From: Branchiostoma floridae
Lineage: Eukaryota > Chordata > Leptocardii > Amphioxiformes > Branchiostomatidae
Assembly: GCF_000003815.2 (NCBI RefSeq)
Contig: NC_049995.1
Location: forward strand, 11,858,957 to 11,922,956
DNA: 64,000 nucleotides
Direction: 5' to 3'
Part shown: piece after piece, positions 1 to 12,370 of the stretch
Layout of the letters: each line of letters starts with the position of its first letter
How positions within the stretch are numbered: the first letter of the stretch is position 1
Notes under the pieces: generated by a model
Seen by the model: only the letters and a program-made list of their open reading frames with translations
What the model was told of the DNA's origin: nothing
Databases searched by the model: none
Position numbers and translations under genes: made by a program

Positions 1-78
1 CGTCAGATGATCATACTTAGTTTAGGTATGTATTACTCATAACGATAACGACCTTGCACATTTTAATTCTGTTTCCAG

Positions 79-1759
79 ACAGGTTATTGGCTCCTCCGCA
101 AACTGAATGAGCGGCTCCACCAGGGGACAGACCGCACCTGTCTGCAGCTGCTGCTGGAGGATGAGCTGCAGAGGATCGGCTGGACCGGACCGATCCAAGT
201 CGGGCTGGAGGGGTGGTGGTTTGAGGATGAGGAGGGACGGGACAAGGGGCAGGAGGCAACTGGGACAGAGCAGGAAGAGGAGAGGTGGGAGTGGACTGGG
301 ATGATGGAGAAACAGGTATGTAAATGATATCAATCTAGGGAGAGAATTTACCTCAGAGGGAGAGAATTCATATATTTGCCTGGAAGGGGAGGGATAATTG
401 GGAAAATCCATCATTGGAAACTGTATGATTTTGAAATGGTATTTTTTTCGGTGGAGGAAAGGGTTTTCTTGGTTTTTTAAGGTTCACTTTTGTACAGATT
501 TATTTTTGGAGAGCATACATTTCAAGTACTGGCAGTCTTTGATTAAAATTATGTACCTTAAAGCTTTTTCCAGCAAATTATTGATATGAATCGTGGATAC
601 TAATAGTGATTACATACTGGGTATCAAATCAATAAACCCGGTACATAAGTCATGCAATGCATAAACCAACACTTTATCCTTAATGTAAAGAATGGTAATT
701 AATCCCCCAATTAAGGTTGTCTGAAACTTGACCTTTAGTGTAATTAATGGTATTATATATAATAATTCGCCCTCCTCTTAATTACAGCCGGTACCACCCA
801 GTGTGACAACAGAAGGAGACTCAGGCCTGTCTGAAGACGCGTCATCTGTGTCCATCTCTTCAGCTGGAGAGGTGGAGGAGGGACCACTCAAGTGGCAGAG
901 AGTCAGGCTACAGGAGTACAAGGACTCACCAACAGCAGAACGTTTCATCAAGTCCTTTAGGTCCTGGGAGAAAGGAGCAAAAATCCTGACCAGCAGTGGG
1001 TATACAGGCCTGGAGGGAGTGAAGGCCTTGGTACAGGGATTCATGCAGTATGGCATATCATCACCAGATAACACAAGTAATGTACTGTATGATCAGTCAT
1101 TGTTGAACCTGAATAAAGATCAACTGAAACAGCTAACAGCCTCCCAGCAACAAGCTGACCCCACGGACAGCACCTGTCTGCTGCTGACAGCCCTACAGCT
1201 GCCACATGGAGACAGCCGGGTGCAGACCCTGCAGCAGGTGGTTGATGCCGTCGTACAGCACGGACCTGGAGACTGGCTGTACCAACACCTGCACAACATC
1301 TACTGCTACCTGGGGTGGGCCATATGGAAGGCAATCCCTCAGCCAAAGCCAACAATGTTGTCAAAACTTTTCAAGATGAGTGACCTACAAACAACAAATA
1401 TGCCAGCTCTAGCCAAAGCCCTGTCTGCCATGGCTAGTTCCCTCATGTACAAGCAGGACAATTTAGAGACTGTGTACTACACAGCCGTTCTGTCTAAGGA
1501 AGTGTCTGAGACAGAAGCAATCAGACAGTTTGAGCACTACCTCAGGCTGGCACCAGAGTGTGATTTGTATGTGCCTGATGCTCACTACCAACTGGCCACC
1601 TTGGACGGACATCAGCAGGGCAGGCAGAAAGTGATTCACCACTTCACCAGGGGGCAGCAGACGGAGGCCAACAGGCTACCCGTGTTTGGTGAGGTCGCCA
1701 GATTCATCAAAGACCCAGCCAGAAAGGCATACGAAGAAGCTATGGCACAGAAAACCTAG
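79..1759 (+). CDS. 3' part of an unrecognised protein gene, two exons visible
   Basis: Two exons are visible: 79-315 (after a pyrimidine-AG acceptor, ending in CAG|GTATGT) and 788-1759 (acceptor at 786-787, stop TAG). Both are phase 0 and join in frame, giving about 402 residues; the 5' part lies outside the window. The first exon is rich in Trp, Glu and Arg. The second begins with a Ser/Glu-rich stretch and continues as an alpha-helical-looking domain with spaced Tyr/Leu/Ala positions (EHYLRLAPEC, DAHYQLATLDGHQQG) that could be a TPR-like solenoid. I do not recognise the family and assign no function. An alternative acceptor at 81-82 would shift the first exon by three to four bases. It converges on the V-ATPase gene. 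Confidence 0.7.
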
Positions 1760-3291
1760 GAACAACAAACCAAACAGAACAATATCTTTAAGTTGGTTGC
1801 TAAGTCACAGTGTCTTTAGGTTAGTAAACCATCAAGAGATTGCCTCTACAAGCATTATCCATTCTATATATCTGTAAACAAAAGCTCATAATTAGATACC
1901 ATACTCATGATTTAAGCAAAAGTGGCAGATCATCAAACATGTAACGTTAATATGACACATAGTAGCACAGTATCTATCCATGCCATGTTAGGACATTTAC
2001 GTAAATATTGGAGACGATGCCTTTGAGATGATTGTGTTAGCATTACCTATCTTGTCTTAATTCTGTGCTAGTGTAAAAGTACAACACATTCATTTTATCT
2101 GTATGGAGAATGTATACGAGTGTTTATTGTTACGTATTACATGTAAATATCTGTACACCAGTTTATTCTTTGCTACAATGGAATAAGACAGTATGTGTCA
2201 GTATCTGATCACTGACAACAAAAGAGGACATTTTATAACAGACACTGTGAATAGTAATTTTAGTATGACCACATAATTGAGGATGAAAATTTCCTATGGA
2301 AAGCAACAATTGTATAGTGTATCTGGAATTAAGTCTAACTAGCATGAGCATTAGTAAGAATTGTATGTAAACAGAGAATGAATGATATTTTGGTGAATTC
2401 TGTATTATATTGCAAGATTGGTTAGCTTCTTAGTGTTAAACTTAAAAATGAAAGGCGATGTAGCTTACAACATGACAATCAATGATGATCCTTTTTAGGA
2501 ACGTGTAAAACTGAATCATTTTCACAACAGTAGAGGTGAAACCTGTACCCCAGTAACATCACTTACAAGTATTGACAATCAACAAGACAATCACAGACAT
2601 TATCTTACAACATCCCGGTCTTCACACAAGGGTTTCTGGTCTATTCAGACATATATTGCACAGGCAGTACACAGTAAAATACAGTCCCCATCAATTATTG
2701 TCACTTTATAGATCAAGTCACTTCAATAATGCACTACATTTGCCCTATGTACCATGATTTACACAAGACTACTAGTAAGTTTAGAAATTTTGAGTGAGGG
2801 TCTAACTATGAAGACACTACAGGAAAGTTGAGTGATACAATTATCTATGCGAGCCTCCAGCCATCAAAGTTACTATTATATATCATAATGATATCAACAC
2901 TGTATCTGTACATTTTGTACGCTGAACTACTATTAAATACATTCGCATTAAGTCTTATTTTGCCTGCTGTCTTCTTTAAATGTTTTCTTAAGTCTTGACG
3001 GTCTAACTTCAGGGGAAATCTTTATCATTGACAGAAGTCTGGTAAACTCAGTGATTTTTGCATGTCTTAATTTTGCGCAAGAATCTGTCATCAATTTGGT
3101 CTTCAACATTGAGTTGACTCCAACATAAGGACTATTTACAAATTATGCCTGATTAAAAATAGACAAACATAAAAACAAAAATTACTTATGACAGAACTAA
3201 TACAGGCTTACCAAATTTACAAAGCAGCAGATACTCATGATTTTGCAGCTTTCTGACATCCCACTGTTAAAACAAACCCACATAAGTTTGT
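1760..3291. other. 3' UTR and AT-rich intergenic spacer
   Basis: This is the trailing region of the first gene followed by AT-rich spacer between two convergent genes. Short open frames here lack coding character or splice context. I see no RNA gene or transposon ends. Confidence 0.5.
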
Positions 3292-3790
3292 GACAAATAA
3301 AATTCAGTAAAAGTTGTCGAATTCCCCATTCCTTGTTGCTCCCTCTGATGACTTAACACTTATACGTGGGCTCTTTAATTCATGTAGTAACCGTTACTCT
3401 ATCAGAATGTACCAGCGTCTGTTGGACTACCGTTTGACAACATCAGATAGCATGTCTGATGTTAAGTTTGTGCAAAATAAAATTCAGCAAAAGTCGTCAA
3501 ATTCCCCATTCCTTGTTGCTCCCTCTGATGATTATACATTTATATGTGGGCTCTTTAATTCATGTAGTAACCGTTACTCTACCAGAATGTACCAGCGTCT
3601 GTTGGACTACCGTTTGACAACATCAGATAGCATGTCTGGTGTTAAGTTTGTGTAAAATAAAATTCAGCAAAAGTCGGCGAATTCCCCCATTCCTTGTTGC
3701 TCCCTCTGATGATTATACACTTATATGTGGGCCCTTTCATTGACGTAGTTAACCATTTCTCTACCAGAATGTACCAGCGTCTGTTGGACT
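3292..3790 (-). repeat. Tandem array, about 180 bp x 3, copied from the 3' end of the V-ATPase C gene
   Basis: Units start near 3301, 3481 and 3661 and are about 180-182 bp apart. Each unit contains a copy of the last about 30 bases of the V-ATPase subunit C coding region with its stop codon (copies at 3427-3429 and 3607-3609; the real stop is 3789-3791) plus downstream UTR. The copies differ by a few percent. They lie after the real stop and so are probably transcribed 3' UTR or downstream sequence. Confidence 0.85.
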
Positions 3791-6700
3791 ACCGTTTGAC
3801 CACGTCAGATAGCATGTCTGTGTTGATGCTGTAGTACACGTATGGGTAGTACTCGCCCTGTCCGATGTTCATTCCACTCAGACCCGGAATGTCCATTGGA
3901 AGCTGAGAGGAAGGGAAAGAAAAAAATCAGATTGGGTCTCTTTTTTTTAACATGTTCTATGTTTTATACTGTACTGGGATGTAAGAGTATGATTGAAATT
4001 ACTTTAAGGTTCATTAAAATGTTCAGGTATGCCTTTTCTCAAACATGAGATTAGCAATAGTGGCAGTACTTAGTGGACAGCAACTTCTGCATATCTGGGT
4101 CGAAATCAAGCACATGAACTTCTCAACCTGTTAGAGACATCCTCCTACGTAGGGACATCCAACAGCCAAACAGCCTGTCTGGATGTGCCCTGCTTTCTCA
4201 ACCGTCACCATTAGTTCCTGACCGCCCTGCTTATGAATATTAATGTGCTTACCCATAGGAAAGCCTATTCTCTGATTGGCTGACAGCTGGTTTGGGGGGG
4301 ACGTCCACAGGAACTAAGACAAGAGTGATGGTTAAAAGAGCAGGGTACATCTAGACAGGCAGTTTGGCTGTTGGATGTCCCTGCGTAGGTGGATGGTTAG
4401 AGACTGCCAGTCACTACAGCAAATCATGCTTTTAAAAGAAGTAAAAAATCTCACATCATCAACAGCAAAGGAGCTGCTGTCCAGATGACCGTAGAGCTGC
4501 TGCAGAGAGTCTCTCAGCTTACGGTGAACCTTCTTATTCAGGGGCTGCAACAGCATGGCCTGGAAGTTCACTGGCAAACCATATCTGTAGCAATAGGAAA
4601 AAAAATGGTACATTATAGAACACAACATTGGATATTCTGTATTGCCCAGTGCCAAGCTTACGGTGAACCTTCTTGTTCAGGGGCCTGGAAGTTTACTGGT
4701 AAACCGTATCTGTAGGAATGGGAAAGAATTGCACATTATAGAACACAACATGGGAAATTCTGTATTGCCCAATGCCAAGCTTACGGTGAACCTTCTTGTT
4801 CATGGGTTGCAACAGCATGGCCTGGAAGTTTACTGGTAAACCATATCTCTAGAAATAGGAAAGAATTGCACATTATAGAACACAACACGGGATATTCTGT
4901 ATCACCCAATGCCAAGCTGTTGGTGAACCTTCTTGTTCAGGAGCTGCAGCAACATGGCCTGGAAGTTCACTAACTTGAGTAGAGGCTATAAAATTTTACA
5001 TGCCTATAGTATGTCTCTGTCTTAGTGAATATGGCTTAGAAGAATATATTCATATGCATGCAAAAGTGGGGTGTTACTGATTTAATTGCAAACCAACCTG
5101 AGCACAGACTCCACAAACACACGTAGAGCCTTAACGTGGATCCAAGCTGTGAAAGCCTCGCTGAAGTTCACCTTCAGCCATCTGACCAGGGGACCCTGGA
5201 AACACAAAGAAACAATTTTTATAATAGTCAAGAGCATTCTTTTCAGCAGAAACCAGGGTTGGACAAGTTTTCTGAAATTCAATTGTCCTAAAGACTCCTA
5301 TCGGGCGAGCACATAAAAGATTTACTTGCCCAAACCAATTTTTCACTTGCCCCAAATTCAAATGTCACTGTTACAACTAATACTAGTATATGCATTTTCA
5401 CTTCCAGCAATGGAATTCTCTGTTGACCATTGCTTGAAGTCATGACAGTAAAATGAAACAAGTTATTATCAAAATTGCACTCAATCAATGGAAAAATCTA
5501 ACTTGCCCGATCGGGCAAGTAGTGTAGGTCCTGCACTTGCCCGAACAGCACTTTCATTTGCCCTGGACAATAGGGCTAGTGGACTTGTCCAACCCTGAGA
5601 AACTGCTCTGATATGGAGTAAAATTCAACACATGTGTAACAGCTTCTATAATTGTTTCGTTTTTGAAAAAAATAGTACCTATTTTCGTCTAGGGCTGTCC
5701 CTCGGATAGGATGTTAAATGGAGGTCTGTGTTTGGGGACAGCCATAAGCCAAGCACGTAAAAGAACCCACCACTAATCGAAAAGAGTAGGGGTGCTTCCC
5801 GGTGTGAGTGGATCAAACCTTACAGTCTGGTCTCCGGGTTGACATCTTGCAAAGGTGATACACTACCAAAAATGATTTTTGCTTGTTTTGCTTACCCCAT
5901 GGACAATTCTTATATGAAGAAAAAATATTCTTGCAGGAAGAAAATGTAGAATAAAATTCTAAGCAAAACAAGCAAAACAAGAATCTACCAAAAAATCTTA
6001 ATTCTCATGCAAAGAACAATTTTCTTATTCTTCTTTGGTGAAGAAAATTTTTTCTCACACCTAAGAACTTTAAGCAAAATCTTCTTGTTTTTTCTTATGG
6101 TGCAAGAAAAAAAATCTAGAAATGCTTATTTTTTTAAAACTCTTAAGAAATACAAGAATTTTTGCTCTTGATGTAAGAAAAGTATTCTTGGTGTAAGAAT
6201 ATTAATCTCAAAAATGTCTAAAAAAATTCAAGCAAAAATTTGCTTGCCCCATGGACAAGCACGTTTTTCTTAGATTTCTTGGGGACAGAATAATTTTCTT
6301 CCTGGAAGATAAATTTTCTGTGAGGAAGAAAAACAAGATACACATTTTTGGTAGTGTAGTCTCCTGTTATTTTAATGATTATCCTTCCACAAATATGGTA
6401 AAACTGAACAATAAAAAAACACCAAAAAAAGATTTTATAATACGCTGCAATTTTGGAGTAAGACTTACGAATTGTTTCTTCTTGTCAGAGGCGAGCTTGG
6501 ACAGCTCATTTTTCCCAGCAGTCATCTCTTCCTCATTGTACTGGAATTCTCTCACCACAAATCTGAGAAAAAAACACAGAACACAAATTCCTTTACACAG
6601 TAGTTTTTTACGAATGGTATCTGTTACACTCTTACCACCGTATAGTGTACACACATTACAAGGTCAGGGGGGGAAAATTAAACAAATGGTGACGTGTACC

Positions 6701-9700
6701 TGTTTTCGCGAGCATGGTGCTTGTACTCGTCGACCACCCGTGTGAACATGGTAACTGTGAACAGTCCGTGGTCGTTGTCTTCATATATCTTTCTGCAAGA
6801 AAACATGAAATAAAGGCATTGCTCAATAAAAGAAATGTTCAAGGCAATCATGGTTTCTTGTCTCTCAAAATCTTATGATTAGTTTCAATATGTGTTCTTA
6901 ACTAATAATTGATTTCAGGTTCCCCATTGAAAGTTTTATCTTGACTTACATGTAAATTATCAATGCTGAAGAAACAATTCAATTGCTGATGAATTGTTTG
7001 AAAAACAAAACATCAAAATTTACCATTTGAAATATCTAGAGTTAAATAAAACCATGCATGGTAGACTGAGGTGAAAATGGATATCAATGTACAAAAATGT
7101 ATCTGTATGTAAATACATGTAGAAATACTCAGAAAGTACACTGTGCTGTTTCAGTAACATGAATTTACAAGAAATAAAAGTAGGTTCAACTGCATAAGTG
7201 CATCTCACTAAATTCAAGCTTTTCTTTAATGCGGCAGCTTTCAAATACCTGGCAGAATTAAGAGTTTTGATGTCAACTATGATGTGACTTACTTGGAAGA
7301 TCTGGGCACCACCATGTCTGTTAGTGTCTCATACTTCTCCTTCCAGTCATCATAGCATTGGCTGGGGACAAAGGAAAATATGCCATTATTGGTTAAAATC
7401 TACAGTTAAATTCAAATCAATCATCAAGAATATCTAACTAAAAAAAATCAGTATTATACATGATATCTGAATGACATAAGATCTTTTGTGTAAAGGAAAA
7501 CAAGTTACTGTTTCAGATGGCAAGGTTTCTGAATGTCTCAAGATATAGAAGTCTAAGGTGGTTTAAGAATGTAATAAGGACTAAGTTTTGAACCACCCAT
7601 ACTGGAAATTAAGGCCCCTTCTCTTAATAATAAGTGCGGTGGGTTCTTTAACGTGTTTTCCTCAAGCACAGGAGCAATGGGCCAATCCCTTGCCTAGGCT
7701 CTTAGGTACATGTAGATAGGCATTTAGCAAGATATATCTGCAATTGAAGGTTGACTTACTTGGGAACCACCACTAGTAATGTCTGCAGGTACTCAGAGTC
7801 CATCACAAAGTCTTCCTTCTTCACCAGGTCTCCCAGACTTCTGGTTAAAAGGCTGCCACTGGGGAATAAAGATTAAGCTACTCATCAATATCCTCCTGTG
7901 TATATATAACCATATCAGTATCTTTTTGTGCATTACTTTATTCGGACACCATGAAAGATACTCTTATGCTGTATTGAAAATAAGCGTAATGGTCCAAAAT
8001 AAGCACAACGTTAAGAACTTAATAGCGCAATGTAAATTAAGTGGCTCTAATCTTGTCCAAAGACCATGTAACCAGCTAGTCAACAGACACAAAAAGTCAT
8101 CTGTTGGCCCTAGAATGCCAAGATTCTGTTGTAAAAGTTGCTATGAATAGAAAGTTTTCAAACTTCCTTACGTTGCCTTTCTCGCCATGGCCTGCAGGTT
8201 TCCCTTCAGGTTGTTGTAGGCCTGAGACTTGCTCTTCAGATCAGCGTCTATCTGGCTCACTTGCTGCAAAGGGAAAACACACAAACACAACATGTCATGA
8301 TTCAATGGAACAACCGCTAGTCATGCAAATTTTCAATTATTATTGTCTCCCCATCTAGTATTTGTAAACTACTACAGTAACTGCTACTAAATACCCTCTA
8401 CCAAGACATTGCAAGCCAATGGATGAAACCTTAAGATATGTCATATGTCTTATTGCAGACTTGATATACATTATACATCACTTGTTCAAAGATGTTGTGT
8501 CAAGACTAGTGATGTTTCAATGTATTTATGATTCTTTACATTTTATATCCAGTGGGAAGTTGAAAGAAGCCTGTGCATTATTGAAGTTACTGTCTACGTT
8601 GACTGTGTCAACTACATGTCAATAGCATAAACAAGTGCAGCATAAAGTGTAAGCTGTATGGAATCTTGTGTTGATGATGATTTATTCCGCAACAATTGCA
8701 TCAGTGACAATGTATGGCAATGTATAAATAACATAAACTACAGTCTAATACTACACATAAATTTTATATGTTATAACATTACAACAGTTTCAGTTACTAG
8801 TAGTACAATACTAGTGGGCTTTATCGAGTAGAATCTGCGGTAGGCACTAGTAATAAAGAGAACTGATTACATACATAAGATTGGGTATTTCTGTGCTACT
8901 TTGCGACAATACATTTGTCAAAACTCATTTTGGAATAGTACAGTCTCTTTTTTGCATGGCGTTCTTGTGTCGTACCTTGCCGATGATCTCAGAGATGTTC
9001 TTGAGGGACTGCTTGATGGGGTACTTGGCCATGTCCCACTGGAATCTCTTGATGTAGGTGGCCAAATCAACTGTGGTGACAAACAAACAAAAACATGACC
9101 ACAACATTTCATGTACAATGTACATACAAATTTGTCCAATATATCAAGTCATAACTCGCATAGTAAAAATGTGATGATATGGTTATGCTCAAGCTATAAA
9201 CACAACTACTGTAAATGCATTTAAGTTCGCGGGGATTTAATTTCGCGGTTGCGGGAAAAATGACATTTCGCGGTGGATTTAATTTCACGGTTACACCATA
9301 GATTGCAATCTAATACCATAATAGAAAAATGTTCGCTGTGGTTTTATGTTCGCGGTTAAGTGGTCACCGCGAAAAGCGCGAATATTAATCCACCGCGAAC
9401 ATTTCTGCATTTACAGTATTCAAACAATACGGAAACGAAGCGCAAAAAGACACTTCTCACTTCACTTCAGGCTACTAGAATGAGCCAACCTAGCTGGAAG
9501 GGAGGGTGACCTATGTATGAAGGTCTTTTGTGTACATGTAAAACACAAAGTTTCCTCACCTCCATTGGCCAGCAGATTTTCCTGCAGCTTGTCTTTCTGG
9601 TCCTCTAGCACATCACCCAGGTACTGCGCCACTTTTCTGGCAACACTGTACAAAAAAAAGTAACATTAGATAAGCCCAGTGACAGTAATTACAAGTAATA

Positions 9701-11096
9701 CTAATAGCCTTGGAAGTGGTGACTTTAAGTTTAGGGTCACTCTTGTTGAGCAATAGCACCCAGGGTAGATCTGTGACATAATGAAGACACAGACTACCTA
9801 GAGAGGGTAACAACGAAAGTCAGACAAACTTCATCCACATCTTCAACTTAGAAAACAAGCTTTCCCTTACACTGGTCCTATGTGGTTCCAGTTTGTACAC
9901 AGGCCCAATGTTTTTACCTTTTACTTTGATTTGTATTCCTTTTCTGTTGAGTACTTGTCCAATGATCAAGAGCACATGATGTTTGTTGTACAATATATTT
10001 TGAATTAAGTACCAAACACTAGATGAATATAACAAAACCATTATCTTTTATTCAATCAATCAATCAATTAATCGTTTGCTTGCATCATAAGTTGCTGCGT
10101 GCAGCTACATCTACAGTTCAGACAGTTCTCGCCATGTTGTTTTGCACTGGGACAGTCCAGTCGGAGCTGGAGACCCCCAGCCCCTGGAGCATATGATGAA
10201 TACAGTGGAAGCCGCTTAATTGCACACCCAATTTGCCAGCAAATCCCGTGCAATTATCCGGCGTGTGCGATAATGCGAAGTTACCCAGTTGGACCGCACC
10301 GCCACGGGATTTGGGGATTCCGTGCAATTGACCGAAGTGTGCGTTTATCCGACGTGCAATTACTTGGCTTCCACTGTATCTGTATGTATCTGCATGTCAG
10401 AGAAATGTGTATGTCAGTGTGTGTGTGTTTGTCATACACAGTGTACATAAGTCATATAAAATTTCATCTCACCTTTCCACATAGCTGTCCAGCTTGCCCA
10501 GCTCATCTGACAGGCCAACTAGGATGTCCAGAGTACCAACCTGGAGGAGGGAACAGTTTTGTTGTAACTTATACATGAAATAACAATATATCTTCCCTGT
10601 GGTGGGCCTGTAGTGAGATTTTTTACTGCTGCCTCCCTTAAGGCTTTGGTTGGTGACAAAATCCTGGTGAGAACCCTGCCTACACATGTATACGTCATGT
10701 TTAGGACAGATACTTGTATGATGTACTGACCTTTAAGTCTGGTATGTGGAACTTGGTGTTGGAGGACAAAGTCTGAGTCTTGGCTGTGCAGTTGTTCAAG
10801 AAGAGGTTTCAATCAAAGGATACAGATTGACAGATTCATGGAAAATGTACGTACCTTTAAGTCTGGTATGTGGAACTTGGAGTTGGAGAACAGAGTCTGA
10901 GTCTTGGCTGTGCAGTTGTTCAAGAAGAAGTAAAGATTGACAGATACATGGAAGCTGTACATACCTTTAAGTCTGGTATGTGGAACTTGGTATTAGAAGA
11001 CAGGGTCTGAGTCTTGGCTGTGCAGTTGTTCATCTTCTCCCACGTCTGCTGGCAAGTCTTCTCCCCCGGGGCAGAGATCAGCCAGAACTCCGACAT
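3789..11096 (-). CDS. ATP6V1C1: V-type proton ATPase subunit C
   Basis: Subunit C of the cytosolic V1 sector links V1 to the V0 proton channel through the peripheral stalk and takes part in reversible V1-V0 assembly at endolysosomal and plasma membranes. Twelve coding exons in transcript order: 11096-10965 (ATG), 10540-10473, 9645-9560, 9070-8976, 8263-8172, 7858-7760, 7361-7293, 6792-6700, 6562-6469, 5195-5098, 4584-4455, 3902-3789 (TAG). All junctions are GT-AG, phases agree, and the sum is 1170 bp, giving 389 residues against about 382 in human C1. Diagnostic segments include [20 protein letters not shown] at the start, [47 protein letters not shown] and the tail [13 protein letters not shown]. 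It lacks the extra insert of the C2 isoform. Introns hold several MITEs and decayed partial exon copies. 5' UTR exons were not identified. Confidence 0.97.
4640..4980 (-). repeat. Three decayed partial copies of the V-ATPase C exon 4455-4584
   Basis: The intron next to exon 4455-4584 carries three partial copies, around 4650-4720, 4770-4853 and 4910-4975, spaced about 123-139 bp. Each covers the start of that exon (YGLPVNFQA...NKKVHRK) with the flanking intron. The first has an internal deletion that breaks frame, the second stays open through KKVHRKL, and the third is truncated. They look like former tandem units that included the exon acceptor. Confidence 0.85.
5254..5597. mobile_element. 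Short inverted-repeat element, hAT-like MITE
   Basis: It lies in a V-ATPase C intron. The ends are a perfect 14-bp inverted repeat beginning CAGGGTTGGACAAG. A 6-bp direct repeat AGAAAC flanks both sides (5248-5253 and 5598-5603). The interior has repeated ACTTGCCC motifs and a small palindrome near 5505. No coding capacity. CAGGG ends are typical of hAT non-autonomous elements; the exact 8-bp duplication expected for hAT is not perfect here. Confidence 0.75.
5690..5830. repeat. SINE-like dispersed repeat, 5'-truncated copy
   Basis: It contains the block AAAGAACCCACCACTAATCG followed by a GGTGTGAGTGGATCAAA-like end. The same block recurs at 46250-46370 and, weaker, at 41100-41150. It is probably a truncated copy of one dispersed family. 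Confidence 0.55.
5859..6358. mobile_element. 500-bp palindromic MITE with 16-bp terminal inverted repeats
   Basis: The left end TACACTACCAAAAATG (5859-5874) is matched perfectly by its reverse complement at 6343-6358. The TA dinucleotide at each end may be the target duplication, which would fit a Tc1/mariner-type source. Internal arms are also partly complementary (CCCCATGGACAA near 5895 and 6247). The interior is very A/T-rich and has no convincing open frame. Confidence 0.8.
9207..9418. mobile_element. 212-bp palindromic MITE (TACTGTAAATGCA ends)
   Basis: A perfect 13-bp inverted repeat forms the ends (TACTGTAAATGCA at 9207-9219, reverse complement at 9406-9418). The interior arms carry multiple TTCGCGG/CCGCGAA motifs and could fold into a long hairpin. 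It lies in a V-ATPase C intron. Confidence 0.85.
10201..10378. mobile_element. 178-bp MITE with TACAGTGGAAGCC ends
   Basis: The 13-bp inverted ends match perfectly (10201-10213 and 10366-10378), with CAGTGGAAGCC inside a TA dinucleotide. This matches the pattern of pogo/Tigger-like Tc1-mariner non-autonomous elements. The interior has repeated TTGCACACC/CGTGCAATT complementary blocks. No coding sequence. Confidence 0.8.
10729..10930 (-). repeat. Two partial tandem copies of the first V-ATPase C coding exon
   Basis: Copies at about 10729-10805 and 10851-10930 repeat the last three quarters of the exon 10965-11096 plus its donor side, spaced about 110-124 bp. They encode the [20 protein letters not shown] stretch with small changes but lack the exon start and an adjacent AG acceptor. 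They are probably not used as exons. Confidence 0.85.
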
Positions 11097-11447
11097 AGTG
11101 CTCTGGGACAGAGAATACAATTATAGCTACAGTATACTATAGCTAGTACCTTCATCATGGTAGCTATAGTTTAAGGGGCACTTTTTAGACAGACAACAGT
11201 AATAAAGCTGTTCGACTGTTGTTGTCTATGACGTCTCGGTCGACACTATTTTTAGGCTGTCTAAAGAGGATCAACATAGTCAGACCAACCTCCTTGGTCA
11301 CACAATGTTTTTTCTAGACAATAAACGGTAGACAATAAACAGTTGCATGACTATATAACTGTTGTAGGTCTAAAGCAGGCCTAAATTCCTCTTGGTGTAT
11401 CATTGCAGTCAGTAATGATTTGTGTTTCATCTAACTCTAAGGCAAGT

Positions 11448-12370
11448 CTACAAAAACCTCGCCTTCCGCACTGGTGTTCCAGTGCTGATTCAATGGACCG
11501 ATCCCGTAGCCCCGCCCCCTGTTCGATCATGTTCTATTTCGAACACCTCCGTCAAAAACACCGCTTGTCGGACAGAACTGGCCGCTGCCGCTGTTTAGCT
11601 GATAATGACGACTGACTTCGGTTTAGCTTTTTTGAGCCATGAAATCCTCTCAGACCTGGCCGAAAAAAATTGCGCTGCCTTTTTGTTATGGGGTACATCC
11701 ACTGCGTACTGTCGTTTGAGAATTGGGTTGATACAGATGCGGTAAGGGCGTTATAATTTCAGACAAAGCGGAAGCGATAGGCGCTCCATAGCATTACCTT
11801 GTTGGTGGGCCGAAGTGCCCGGTTTCTGACATGCGATCCATGCATGTGGAGACCAGGGTACATAAATCTGTAACAGGGTTTCTGCTGCATTTGTTGCATG
11901 CATAAGAGCTGCATGCATGCTCATGATAAAAACAAATTTGAGAAGACAGAAGCTCTGGCACTCGTGGAGAGGGAGCTTGTACTACACGCCAGCTAATAGG
12001 ACCCTTCTACAAAGACTGCTAGTGCAGAGTCCCGTGTCTTATACATACCCTGCTTTACACGTGCATTCAGCCAATCAACAATGTAATGCTATGCAGTGGC
12101 TCTGCCTCCCAAAACAACAATACTCGGTGGGTGTAACCTTCAATAAAGAATAGTATAGCATTTTTCTTTGGCCATTTCTGTCCCACTGGGGCTGTTTTTG
12201 ACGGAGGTGTTCGAAATAGAACAAGGGGTTCTACCTGGTTCTATTTGTTCGATATGCGTTCGATCGGGATCGGTCCATTGTCTAAACGGTCTCAGCACTG
12301 GTTTTCCAGTGCTGAAGCCATAATCAGCACTGGATTCCAGTGCTGAAAAAGGAGGGTGAGGTTTTCGTAG
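11448..12370. mobile_element. 923-bp inverted-repeat transposon, non-autonomous
   Basis: The outer ends CTACAAAAACCTCGCC (11448) and its near reverse complement (ending 12370) bound a unit whose arms extend more than 100 bp. They include a perfect 30-base inverted match between 11531-11560 and 12193-12222. Short CAGCACTGG/CCAGTGCTG palindromic motifs lie in both arms. The interior (11600-12180) has one 78-codon frame without recognisable domains. No clear target duplication was found. It sits about 350 bp upstream of the V-ATPase C start codon. Confidence 0.75.

Noticed and set aside
3314-3655. 113-codon frame over the 180-bp repeats
   Set aside because: The frame is created by the repeat of the antisense V-ATPase 3' end, and the sequence is on the opposite strand to the gene.
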